A stretch of DNA of 64,000 nucleotides from Dyadobacter pollutisoli. Lineage in GTDB: Bacteria > Bacteroidota > Bacteroidia > Cytophagales > Spirosomataceae. Below are positions 53,644 to 62,272 of this stretch, one piece after another. Position 1 is the stretch's first letter; the number at the start of each line of letters is the position of its first letter. The position numbers were made by a program, and so were the translations under genes. The stretch is taken from the NCBI RefSeq assembly GCF_026625565.1, contig NZ_CP112998.1, positions 4,962,501 through 5,026,500 of the forward strand, given 5' to 3'. The notes under the pieces were generated by a model. The model was not told where the DNA came from. It saw only the letters and a list, made by a program, of their open reading frames with translations, and did not search any database.

Positions 53644-53676
53644 AGCCGTTTCAGGTCCGAACTGAAGCGGCTTTTT
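53644..53676 (+). terminator. Hairpin in the FecR-SusC interval
   Basis: AGCCGTTTCAG / CTGAAGCGGCT (10 of 11 paired; 53644-53654 with 53662-53672) is followed by TTTTC on the plus strand. A second small stem CCCGC/GCGGG lies at 53610-53622. The T-tract points to the plus strand, where no gene ends, so on the minus strand it may act as an attenuator between fecR and susC. Confidence 0.4.
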
Positions 53677-53749
53677 CTTGGCCTGGTGTCTCATTGATCA
53701 CCAGTTTTTTATTTTACCATAGCAAAGGGGTTAAGTAACAGAATCAGGT

Positions 53750-54943
53750 TTAGTTAGTCACTATTATCTTTTTATTGTCAATTCTGAAATGCACGTCTCC
53801 CAATTCCAGTATCCGGAGTACCTTTGAAAGGTTGGTATTCCGTTCGATCTGGCCTACAAATTCATATTCTTTCACGTTGCCTTCGTAGACCACGTCCACG
53901 TCATACCACCGCGACAATTGCCTCATTAATTCCGGCAATCCTACATTGTCAAACCTGAAATAGCCTTCCTTCCACGCAATTACATTCCTGGTATTTATTT
54001 GATTTACTACGAATGGGCGGATTGCCTGGCCTTCATTTTTCCTGGAACTTATAAGGAGCCGGGCCTGGTCACCTGGTTTGAGCAGCACGCCCTTATCGTC
54101 TCCACTGCCCGCATTCAATTTGATACTCCCTTCCAGCAGCGTTGTTTTAATCGCCCCTTCATCGGCATAGCTATTCACATTGAAACGCGTGCCGAGCACT
54201 TCAATCACCTGAGTACCAGACTTCACTTTGAAAGGCAGCCGTTTCGAATTCTTTGAAACCTTCGCTACTTCGAAATAGGCTTCACCCATGATTTCCACTA
54301 CCCTTTCCTCCGCTGAAAAAACGGTGGGAAAACGAATGGACGACGCGGCATTAAGCCAAACCCCTGTTCCGTCAGGAAGTTTGACATGGTACTGCCCGGC
54401 CCTGGGCGTGCTGATCGTATTGAACGCCAGATCGCTGGAATTGGCATTCGTATCCTGCTTTTCAAATTTGTAAACGATTTCTCCCTGCCTGGTTTTGATG
54501 ACGGCACTTTGCCCCTGCTGGGCCAGCTTCCCATTGTCGGCTTCATGAAGCATGATGCTTTGTCCGTTAGCCAATGTCAGTTTTGCCCTATTGTCGCCTG
54601 GCACCGCGTCCGTTGCAAGTACAGGATTGTTGACTGGCGGTTGAGTGGTTGCGTCACGTAAGAAATTCAGCCCAATTGTGCCGATAATCACCACGGACGC
54701 TGCGGCTGCCGTCCATTTTAACAACGAAATGACACGCGCCCTTTTGCGCAGAACCTTCTCCTGATTCACGGGCAGCGACTCCCATACCGTATCGAGCTGT
54801 TTTTCCAGCTGTTCGGCATCCACATTAATGCTTGCGGACTTTGCCCTGTGTAGATACCAGCTTTCCAGCATGGCCATTTCCTGGTCGGTCAGGGTTCCGT
54901 CCCTGTATTTCTGTAATAAGTCCCTTGCGAAAGATTCGTCCAT
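53750..54943 (-). CDS. FecR-type anti-sigma factor
   Basis: 397 residues. The N-terminal cytoplasmic part (about 1-65) carries LLQKYRDGTLTDQEMAMLESW, the sigma-binding helix pattern. One transmembrane helix lies at about 70-90 (TAAAASVVIIGTIGLNFL). The periplasmic FecR domain (about 175-285) includes YHVKLPDGTGVWLNAASSIRFP and EVLGTRFNVNSYADEG. A C-terminal DUF4974 region ends KVLRILELGDVHFRIDNKKIIV. It holds the ECF sigma encoded 83 bases upstream inactive until the STN domain of the SusC signals. The gene order sigma, FecR, SusC, SusD is the standard one. Confidence 0.93.
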   Translation of the reverse strand: MDESFARDLLQKYRDGTLTDQEMAMLESWYLHRAKSASINVDAEQLEKQLDTVWESLPVNQEKVLRKRARVISLLKWTAAAASVVIIGTIGLNFLRDATTQPPVNNPVLATDAVPGDNRAKLTLANGQSIMLHEADNGKLAQQGQSAVIKTRQGEIVYKFEKQDTNANSSDLAFNTISTPRAGQYHVKLPDGTGVWLNAASSIRFPTVFSAEERVVEIMGEAYFEVAKVSKNSKRLPFKVKSGTQVIEVLGTRFNVNSYADEGAIKTTLLEGSIKLNAGSGDDKGVLLKPGDQARLLISSRKNEGQAIRPFVVNQINTRNVIAWKEGYFRFDNVGLPELMRQLSRWYDVDVVYEGNVKEYEFVGQIERNTNLSKVLRILELGDVHFRIDNKKIIVTN

Positions 54944-55026
54944 TACACTAGTTTTCTGCTTAGTGTATGTAAGACGGCGAGGTCAGGTTGAAGTAGTAGA
55001 CTATTTGGAAAAAATTATCAGTTTTT

Positions 55027-55608
55027 TCAATTTCTCAACAAAATGAGGGCAAAAATGAAAGCTACGTCGATCTTATGTCTCAAAATGTGCAGGGCGGAAC
55101 TGACTTGTTTTTTTACCGTTTTGTCGGATATGTGCAGTTCCTCTGCAATCTGCTTGTACGAGAGATCCGCATTTCTGCTCAACTCGAACACTTCCCGCAT
55201 TCTCGGTGGCAGCAGGGAAATTTCACTTTCAATGACCTGCGTAAGTTCTTTTTCCAGTATTTGCTGGTCGGTAATGCATTCTCCCTCCTCCATAAACCTG
55301 GCTAGCGAGTCGATGTATTTTTGTTCAACTTTTTTGTGTGCCATCACATCAAATATTCGGTTGCGAAGTGCCTTGTACAGGTAAGACGAAAACGATGCAA
55401 TGTGATTAATGTCATGTCTTTTAGTCCAGATCGTAGTAAACAGGTCCTGCAAGACATCCTTGGCCTCCTCTTCGTTACCCAGCATTCTGAAAGCATGCAA
55501 ATAGAGCACGCCTTTATAACGGCTATAAATTTCGGAGAATGCCTGGGTATCATCCGTTGCAATCATCCTAGCCAGCTCTAAATCACTATACTGACGGCAA
55601 GAACCCAT
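55027..55608 (-). CDS. ECF sigma factor (RNA polymerase sigma-70 family)
   Basis: 193 residues. Region 2 is AFSEIYSRYKGVLYLHAFRMLGNEEEAKDVLQDLFTTIW (about 23-62) and region 4 is LPPRMREVFELSRNADLSYKQIAEELHISDKTVKKQVSSA (about 133-172). The short C-terminal hydrophobic tail (VAFIFALILL) is usual in Bacteroidota ECF factors. The adjacent FecR and STN-containing SusC identify it as the switch for the 40-54 kb operon. Promoters with the matching -35/-10 could not be identified by eye. Confidence 0.93.
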   Translation of the reverse strand: MGSCRQYSDLELARMIATDDTQAFSEIYSRYKGVLYLHAFRMLGNEEEAKDVLQDLFTTIWTKRHDINHIASFSSYLYKALRNRIFDVMAHKKVEQKYIDSLARFMEEGECITDQQILEKELTQVIESEISLLPPRMREVFELSRNADLSYKQIAEELHISDKTVKKQVSSALHILRHKIDVAFIFALILLRN

Positions 55609-55901
55609 TATTAAAAAAGAGAATTTCGCTTAAAATCTGCACCAAAAGTACCCACTCGCCCGTGACTGTCCGCCCCAAACCAAAAAACAAACAGAGAATT
55701 GTACAAATAAAACCAGTTATAAATACATTTACTTATCCCGTATTATCATATACTGATACTGTATTGACAATCTTGGTGCATTATGAAAGGTAAAAGTCGC
55801 TCAACGTAAGTCCCACATCGCCAAAGTATCCGCAAGATGTTCCCTGTAATTATAAAGGAACTATGTAGCGCTAATAATGGTGGGTTGATTTCCATACGCC
55901 A

Positions 55902-58901
55902 TCACCGCGCATGTTTTCGTATCGACCATTCGATCCCTTGCCGTAATAATTTTCTGTAATTAGGATTTGCAAATGTCTCCGGTCCGTGGCCGAGTTGTAT
56001 GAAAAGTACTTCACTTCCGCCGAATGGGTTGGTCCAGGCAATGTATTTTGAACTTTGCGGATGTGTAGTGCTGAGCAGAGGCCGGATTGTGGGTTGAGTG
56101 CCGAAATTTCCGTACACTTCGTCATATATTTCGAAATCGCTGAGCCCTCTGGTAATAGGATGGTTCCGGTCCTCGATTTTTACCGGAATGACCACGCCGT
56201 GTTGGTAAGTGGATCTCAGTGTATCACCATTCACGACCACAGGGTCGGCATAATACCTCCCTCCAAGGATTTCCTGAAACTTATCCCATTTTTGATAAGA
56301 AACCATGGCATGATGCAGGAAAATCATTGCCTTACCTTTTTTCAAGAGCTGTAAATAGGCCCGTTTCTGAGGCGCGGTAATCGAGTCGGCCAGGTCATAA
56401 AACACCAGGGCGTCGTATTTGTCCACCTCCGGGGAAGCGATGAGTTCGTTGGCTTTCGGCTGCTCTATTTTGTCATAGCTGAAATCACCCAACGAATCCA
56501 GCATATTGTAGAACTGCACCTTTTTGAATCCGTGGCCTCCGGTAATGATGAGTAAACGAGACTTATGCTGTGCCTGGATCTTAACCATCTCCAAACGTTC
56601 CCCGCGCTTCGTTGGAAAAGAAAACTGGCTGCCGCTAAGCCGTTCCGCCTTCTGTCCGTTTCGCAGCAATTGCACCGAATGTCCAGGCCACGGATTTTCG
56701 ACGATGCATGGCCGTCCGGCTTCACTCAAAAGTTTCACGAATTTAATTTCCCCTTGTTCCAATTGACTGCTCACCAGGAATGCGCCATACGCCCGCAACT
56801 GATTAAAACTGGCGTTTTTGGCTTTGTTCCAGTTTGGAAACACTCTTAATATCCCCTCATAACTTTGCATCATCATTTCGTTGATCGTCAACGGAACGGC
56901 CGATAGCGTCTCGATCCCGCCGCCTTCCGCAGTAATCCAGAGGTTTGGCAGCGACTGACGTTTGATCCGGTCGGTGAGCTGGCGCATGATTTCATCGGCG
57001 TCATACCCTACCCGCACCGCCGCGGGAAAACAAGTTTCGATTCCGTTACCGAGCGTGTTTGCCCACTCTCCCGGGCCTTTCATTTTGTCTTTCCAGCGGC
57101 CAATGTCACCCAGCAGGATGCGGTTGAACGCCGAATCGGTTTTAGGTCCGCATATGCCTGAGGGTAAGATTAATCCGTGGATGGAAACCCTGGCCAGGCC
57201 TTCAACGCGGCTGTGCGTCGGGGAAGGGCTGGTTTCCACATTTTTAAGGCTCGGCTGGCCATCGACCTCGCCAATCGTGAACTTGCTCATATGATCCACA
57301 ATGTGCTGCCACTTCTGAACCCTTGCCGTATCTACTTTCAGAAAAGTGCTTACGTCGATCATGCCTTTGAAAAGCATTTTGACCAATCCGACGGATAATG
57401 TGGAATTGAAATCGCCCAAAAGCTGACGCCATTGTCCCTTGTTTTTAAGGTTCGGCATCACCTCGTTATAGTGGTCCATTTGAATGACGTAGCGCCCGTT
57501 TTCGAATTTGAGATAATCCTCCCAAAAATTCGCGCATTCGAGCATGTACGGGTACACTTTACGGGCGTAGGCAGCGTCGTATGTACTGTAAAAACGCATC
57601 AGCATATTCCCGACGCTGAACACCGCATTGACCTTCTGCCCCAGAAACTTGTATCCTCCGTCGATCGTATTTTCCCTCGACGCATACCGTTTCTCCATCT
57701 CATCGGGCGTCAGCGGCCAGCGCGTGGTGACGAGCCCCAGCGGGCCGATCCCGACCGGGTAATAGATCCCGCGAATGCCCAGAAGCGCTTTGGCATGTTC
57801 CTTCCCATGTTCCATATAATCGAGCAGGGGCTTATCGAAATTGTCGGTTTCGTCGATGTGGTTAGAGGAATAGGAAGCCCAGTAAGGTGCCTGGTAGTTG
57901 TAATTCAAATGATAGTCCCCGCCCCATGCAGCGGAATCCTTGGTAATAAACGGCCCCCAAATCCCCGGGGCAAATTTGTTGCCCCGCGAAGTCGCCCCGA
58001 AAAGGTATTGCGACGCATAGTAGTACTTTTCAAGAAACGGGTCCCCTATTTGTACCTCCGACTCCTCCCAAAACCGCTCCCACCAGGCATAATGGTCTTT
58101 TCTTAATTGATTTATGGTGGTCTCCGTTGCTGTATTCGCAACTTTAATCGCCTTTTGTTTCCAATCTTTTGCGTCGAAATTGGTATACATCGCGACGACC
58201 AAGGTGACTTTGGTATTGGGTTTCAAATCAACATTTCCGGTCTTATCCGGCTTTGCTCCCAGCACTTTTACAGCCATCGCCACATGCGACGGCCATGCCA
58301 GCATCGGCGTATTTTCAAATGAACGGGTAACCCAATAAGCATTCCCCTCAACGCCACTAGCATTTACAGAGGTGTTTCCCTCCGCCGCTTTGAGCGCGAA
58401 GTTCATGGAGGAGGCCTTGTCCGATTCGAGTTCTACGACAACGGTATTGGCTGTCGCGGAGACCCAGGTATTAACCCGTACCGAGAGATCATTTTTGGCA
58501 AACTTTGCAACTATTTCCGCTTTGTCCTGTATTTGCTCGGCATAATAATCAGCACCGGAAAGCGCCGGAATATTCATTTCCAACCAGCCGGGCAGGGCAA
58601 TGCCGCCGCCCGGATAAACGGGGTATGCCCGCCAGAAATCGTTTTTCCCGAGGTAAAAAACCAGTTTGTCCGGTTTGCCGCCGAGCGTCAAACCAATGTC
58701 GCCATTTCCCGCCAACGGCCCGTCCGGTGTTTTGGATGTAGGTACTTTCGCAGGCGGACTTGTGAAGATCGCCTTATAGCGCCCGGCATATATTTGCCGG
58801 GCATTCCCGTCTTGGGCATTTCCCTCTCGCAAAAAACAGAGCAGGATAATCGTCAAAAGGCAAATCCGTTGCATCGTTGTGGTCCGAAAAATGTGGTTCA
58901 T
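55902..58901 (-). CDS. GH95-like glycosidase fused to a ThuA domain
   Basis: 999 residues with a signal peptide (about MQRICLLTIILLCFL to GNAQ). Residues about 40-770 resemble the GH95-type arrangement, beta domain then (alpha/alpha)6 barrel: TPDGPLAGNGDIGLTLGG, then YPVGIGPLGLV and VSIHGLILPSGICGP. From about 780 to 998 the chain is a ThuA-like (trehalose-utilisation, glutamine-amidotransferase-fold) domain: LLIITGGHGFKK, DALVFYDLADSI, AMIFLHHAMVSYQKWDKFQE. The join of the two is unusual. The start overlaps the GH97 stop (ATGA); an alternative start is the ATG at 58874. Confidence 0.78.
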   Translation of the reverse strand: MNHIFRTTTMQRICLLTIILLCFLREGNAQDGNARQIYAGRYKAIFTSPPAKVPTSKTPDGPLAGNGDIGLTLGGKPDKLVFYLGKNDFWRAYPVYPGGGIALPGWLEMNIPALSGADYYAEQIQDKAEIVAKFAKNDLSVRVNTWVSATANTVVVELESDKASSMNFALKAAEGNTSVNASGVEGNAYWVTRSFENTPMLAWPSHVAMAVKVLGAKPDKTGNVDLKPNTKVTLVVAMYTNFDAKDWKQKAIKVANTATETTINQLRKDHYAWWERFWEESEVQIGDPFLEKYYYASQYLFGATSRGNKFAPGIWGPFITKDSAAWGGDYHLNYNYQAPYWASYSSNHIDETDNFDKPLLDYMEHGKEHAKALLGIRGIYYPVGIGPLGLVTTRWPLTPDEMEKRYASRENTIDGGYKFLGQKVNAVFSVGNMLMRFYSTYDAAYARKVYPYMLECANFWEDYLKFENGRYVIQMDHYNEVMPNLKNKGQWRQLLGDFNSTLSVGLVKMLFKGMIDVSTFLKVDTARVQKWQHIVDHMSKFTIGEVDGQPSLKNVETSPSPTHSRVEGLARVSIHGLILPSGICGPKTDSAFNRILLGDIGRWKDKMKGPGEWANTLGNGIETCFPAAVRVGYDADEIMRQLTDRIKRQSLPNLWITAEGGGIETLSAVPLTINEMMMQSYEGILRVFPNWNKAKNASFNQLRAYGAFLVSSQLEQGEIKFVKLLSEAGRPCIVENPWPGHSVQLLRNGQKAERLSGSQFSFPTKRGERLEMVKIQAQHKSRLLIITGGHGFKKVQFYNMLDSLGDFSYDKIEQPKANELIASPEVDKYDALVFYDLADSITAPQKRAYLQLLKKGKAMIFLHHAMVSYQKWDKFQEILGGRYYADPVVVNGDTLRSTYQHGVVIPVKIEDRNHPITRGLSDFEIYDEVYGNFGTQPTIRPLLSTTHPQSSKYIAWTNPFGGSEVLFIQLGHGPETFANPNYRKLLRQGIEWSIRKHAR

Positions 58902-60781
58902 GGGTGATCGAATTTCGCGATGAAGCCACCGCCTTCGGCGAGGTTCAGCCGTATAGTACTGTTCTTGTTGTAGCTTCCTTTTCCAAGCGTGACGCTCGCC
59001 GGATTTCCATCAGTATCCCTTACTTCCGAAGCATTGAATGTGCCGTCGCCCAGAAAGGACAGCGAAATGTCCAAACTTTTTGCCACAGCGCCATTCATCA
59101 CAGCCAAAAACCAGCTCCTCCCGCTCCTGCGAGCATACACCGCCGCCTCCCCGATAGCAGAGCCCGGCAGCACGATCGTCTCGTCCCACACACTCGGAAT
59201 GCTTTTGATCATTTCCACAGCCGGATTGGCCAGCAAATGCTCCGGACTAGCCGAATAAGTCAGCAAAGGTGCCGAAAAAATGGCAGCGCTGGCGATCTGG
59301 TGCGCCCAGGTGGTGTTTTTCCTCCGCTCGCCAAAATGCACGGGCGTGTATTCCGCATGCCCGGTCACGAAGCGGGTAAATGGCAAGGTTACATTGTGCC
59401 CGGCTCGGTCTTTCAGCTTACTGGCCTCCATTCCCTTCACAGCTTCGCGGGTCAGCTCGTGGGGCCACGTGCGTTCCCTGCCGGTTGGCTTGTTGGCTCC
59501 ATGAAAATCCACCATGATTTTCTGTTCCGCCGTTTCCCTGAGGATCGATTCATAGAGGTCAATTTCCTCCTTTGCCTCGTGATCAAAAAAGTCAATTTTC
59601 AAGCCGCTGATGCCCAGCTCATCGCAACGCTTGAAAAACGCCTGGCGGACTTTCGCATCCCTAAGCTCCTTGGAATGCTCCCAAAGCCAAATGTGAACGC
59701 CTTTTTCACGTGAATAATCCACCAGGGACCGAAGGTCGGCCTCGGGCCATTTTTTCCAAAAACCTTCGAGGATATTGTGTTTAAAACCAAGTTCCGCTGC
59801 CTGCCGGGAATATTCCTTCATGGTTTCCAACGTACCCTCGCCGCCTCCATCAAGATACTTCCACACCGCCGGCCCTGGCTGGATCCACTCGGTTTTGATG
59901 CCTTTCGGAAAGAGTTTCTGGTCCGGCGGCGGGCAGAGGTTATGCAACAAATCGTTGTTTACCAATGCATTCAACCCGTTGGCGATCATCACTACCCGCC
60001 AGGGTGTGGTGACAGTGCCGCTAATGGCAGCTGGCTGGGAAAGCCGGAGTACGTCTTCGGCACTGTACCGCAACTTGTATGGATAAGAAGTGGGCTGGCT
60101 TTGAGGTAACCGCAGCACCATTCCCCGGTTGCCGTCGGTTTGCAAGGCCATTCCGCCGTAGTTTTTGAGATCTGCTTCGGTAACCGAAAGATAAACCTGA
60201 CTCTCGGGCAACCGGAACGTAACCGAAGGGGCCGCCCATTGCCCTGCTTTGACGGTGTCCATGCCTTTCCGGGCATATTCTCCTTCATAATGCATATAGA
60301 GGTCATGATACCAGGCAGTGGTGCCGGAAGGTAATTTGAAAACGCTGGACTCGTCGGCAATGCGTTTTGCTTCCGGCTTGCCCGGAACGATGAGCCGGAA
60401 TGCGGCGCCGTCGTTAAACACCCGCACATCGAGCGTATAATGCATTGCGCCGCTGCTAATATCGATTTTCGAGCCGTTGCAATGGCTTTTCGCTACCGAG
60501 TGAACGCCGTTCCAGGGATATTCGTCGTTCACTTTATAATTATCGGCTTTGCCCAATTTCACCTTGCCGGTAATGGCCTCCGCATCCAGCGACATTCTGA
60601 TCGGCGAAGCTTCGATAACATCCTTGTTATCATAGGAAATGCGGTAATACAGCGAATCGCTCTTTGTAAAAATATGGAACGAAATCTTATTATCAGGACT
60701 CTTGACAGACACCTGATCTGCGGCAAATACTCTCCCGGATGCCAGCAGCACCAGCACCATTATTCTTTTTATACACAACAT
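58898..60781 (-). CDS. GH97-family alpha-glycosidase, likely retaining (galactosidase-like)
   Basis: 627 residues with a signal peptide ending RVFAAD. The N-terminal beta-supersandwich (about 25-260) includes YHDLYMHYEGEYARKG. The catalytic barrel (about 285-530) contains KYLDGGGEGTLETMKEYSRQ, HIWLWEHS, and GLKIDFFDHEAKE. Asp397 in KIDFF is where retaining GH97 members keep the nucleophile (as in BT1871 of Bacteroides thetaiotaomicron, from memory); inverting GH97 alpha-glucosidases have glutamates instead. The acid/base is probably a Glu in WPHELTREAVKGME. The likely activity is therefore alpha-galactosidase or a related retaining enzyme. It follows its SusD by 12 bases. Confidence 0.88.
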   Translation of the reverse strand: MLCIKRIMVLVLLASGRVFAADQVSVKSPDNKISFHIFTKSDSLYYRISYDNKDVIEASPIRMSLDAEAITGKVKLGKADNYKVNDEYPWNGVHSVAKSHCNGSKIDISSGAMHYTLDVRVFNDGAAFRLIVPGKPEAKRIADESSVFKLPSGTTAWYHDLYMHYEGEYARKGMDTVKAGQWAAPSVTFRLPESQVYLSVTEADLKNYGGMALQTDGNRGMVLRLPQSQPTSYPYKLRYSAEDVLRLSQPAAISGTVTTPWRVVMIANGLNALVNNDLLHNLCPPPDQKLFPKGIKTEWIQPGPAVWKYLDGGGEGTLETMKEYSRQAAELGFKHNILEGFWKKWPEADLRSLVDYSREKGVHIWLWEHSKELRDAKVRQAFFKRCDELGISGLKIDFFDHEAKEEIDLYESILRETAEQKIMVDFHGANKPTGRERTWPHELTREAVKGMEASKLKDRAGHNVTLPFTRFVTGHAEYTPVHFGERRKNTTWAHQIASAAIFSAPLLTYSASPEHLLANPAVEMIKSIPSVWDETIVLPGSAIGEAAVYARRSGRSWFLAVMNGAVAKSLDISLSFLGDGTFNASEVRDTDGNPASVTLGKGSYNKNSTIRLNLAEGGGFIAKFDHP

Positions 60782-60793
60782 ATTTTTCAGTCC

Positions 60794-62260
60794 TTAATAA
60801 TTTGCATTTTGTGTCCATACCCCCTTCATAATGTCCATTTGGCCCAGGGGGATGGGCAACAGGCTGGATTTGAATTTCCGTTTGGTTCCCTTGGCATCAT
60901 AAGCCACTTGTGGAATAACTTTGTCGGCTATCTTCCAGCGTACCAGATCATTGTAGCGCAATCCTTCGAAAGCAAGTTCAACCCTCCGCTCGTTCCGGAT
61001 CACATCCCGCGTGAGGACTGTTTTGGGCGGCATTCCTACGCCCGGCCTTGCCCTTACATCGTTTAATGCTTTCAATGCATTGGCGTCGCTTCCCTTTCCA
61101 CTTTCGAACATTGCTTCGGCATACATCAGGAGCAAGTCGGCATAGCGGATTTTTACCATATGCTGCTCGCTAAGCGTTGAGCCGGAGCCATTGTTGATCG
61201 CCGGGTTCACCCATTTTTTGAAGGCCATACCGGTATAAGGAATTTGCCCTTCCGCAAGACTTCCGGTTTGCTTAAAACCAGCCGGATTATACGCCCAGGG
61301 GTCGCCCGCTTCAAAAATGGTCATCTTTCTGCGGGGATCATTAGGCTCATAAGCATCCCGAAGTTCGGGCGTGGGAAACACCGACATCCGCGCCCCGATC
61401 ACCTGGTCGAGCGAATGGTAGTCGTCCGGCGCTTTAAACTGGACAGAAAACATGATTTCCCGGTTATTGAGCTGGTTTCCAAAGAATATCCCGGCGTAGT
61501 TATCGGCCAGTTTGAATGGGTTGGCAGGATCGCCAATCAGGCTCCATGCCGCATCGGCTGCCTCGCTGAACCGTTCGTTGTTGAGCAATACCCTTGTTTT
61601 TAATGCAATCGCCGAACCTTTCACTGCACGCCCGTCCGTATACGCGGTGGCGGGCAGATAGGAAATGGCAAGATCCAGGTCTTTCAGTATCTGTGCTACC
61701 ACGTCCGTCTTCGGCGCTCTTGGCGTTGCACGGATGTTATCGTCCAGGCTAGCCGGTTCGAGAATCAGTGGCAGGTCACCATAAAGCTGGGCAAGGTCAT
61801 TGTAATAAAAGGCCCTTAAAAACAATGCTTCCCCTTTCATCCGGTTGCGAACGGCGTCAGTTGTGGCAGTTACCCGGTCGATATTGGCCAGGAAATAATT
61901 GCACGCGGCGATTCCCTGAAACCCGATGGTGAACGACTTACTGACGATCCCGGTCGTAGCCGAATTGTGCTCCCCTCTCATCACGACGTCGAACGACTCA
62001 TAACCGGAAGTATTGGAAGCATTGTCTGACAACGATTCCCAAAAAAGGAAGTTGCCGCTCTGGGCCGGGCCGTTGGAAATGATGGGCTCTTTGAGCTTGG
62101 CATAGCAGGCGATCAATGCTTTGTTGGCTTCCGTTTCCGTTTTCCAGAAGTTTTCGGAGTTGGGGCTGCCGAGCGGATTTTTATCTAATGTATCCTTGCA
62201 GGCGAATACCGCCGTGATCAATATTAGCAGAAATATATTTTTTAAATATCTGGTTGTCAT
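60794..62260 (-). CDS. SusD/RagB-type surface lipoprotein (GH97 locus)
   Basis: 488 residues. Lipobox AVFAC gives Cys21, followed by KDTLDKNPLGSPNSENFWKT. Core helices: GEALFLRAFYYNDLAQLYGDLPLI (about 143-166) and ALKTRVLLNNERFSEAADAA. C-terminus: IRYADLLLMYAEAMFESG, NERRVELAFEGLRYNDLVRWK and the end MDIMKGVWTQNANY. It is shorter than the other three SusD proteins here. It starts 12 bases after the SusC stop. Confidence 0.93.
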   Translation of the reverse strand: MTTRYLKNIFLLILITAVFACKDTLDKNPLGSPNSENFWKTETEANKALIACYAKLKEPIISNGPAQSGNFLFWESLSDNASNTSGYESFDVVMRGEHNSATTGIVSKSFTIGFQGIAACNYFLANIDRVTATTDAVRNRMKGEALFLRAFYYNDLAQLYGDLPLILEPASLDDNIRATPRAPKTDVVAQILKDLDLAISYLPATAYTDGRAVKGSAIALKTRVLLNNERFSEAADAAWSLIGDPANPFKLADNYAGIFFGNQLNNREIMFSVQFKAPDDYHSLDQVIGARMSVFPTPELRDAYEPNDPRRKMTIFEAGDPWAYNPAGFKQTGSLAEGQIPYTGMAFKKWVNPAINNGSGSTLSEQHMVKIRYADLLLMYAEAMFESGKGSDANALKALNDVRARPGVGMPPKTVLTRDVIRNERRVELAFEGLRYNDLVRWKIADKVIPQVAYDAKGTKRKFKSSLLPIPLGQMDIMKGVWTQNANY

Positions 62261-62272
62261 AGCATTACTGAA

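Noticed and set aside
57432..58106. 224-codon plus-strand frame antisense to the GH95-like gene
   Set aside because: Shadow of the minus-strand glycosidase; no signal, motif or start context.
58877..59713. 278-codon plus-strand frame antisense to the GH97 gene
   Set aside because: GH97 motifs on the minus strand are clear; the plus frame has no family resemblance and is explained by GC-rich codons.
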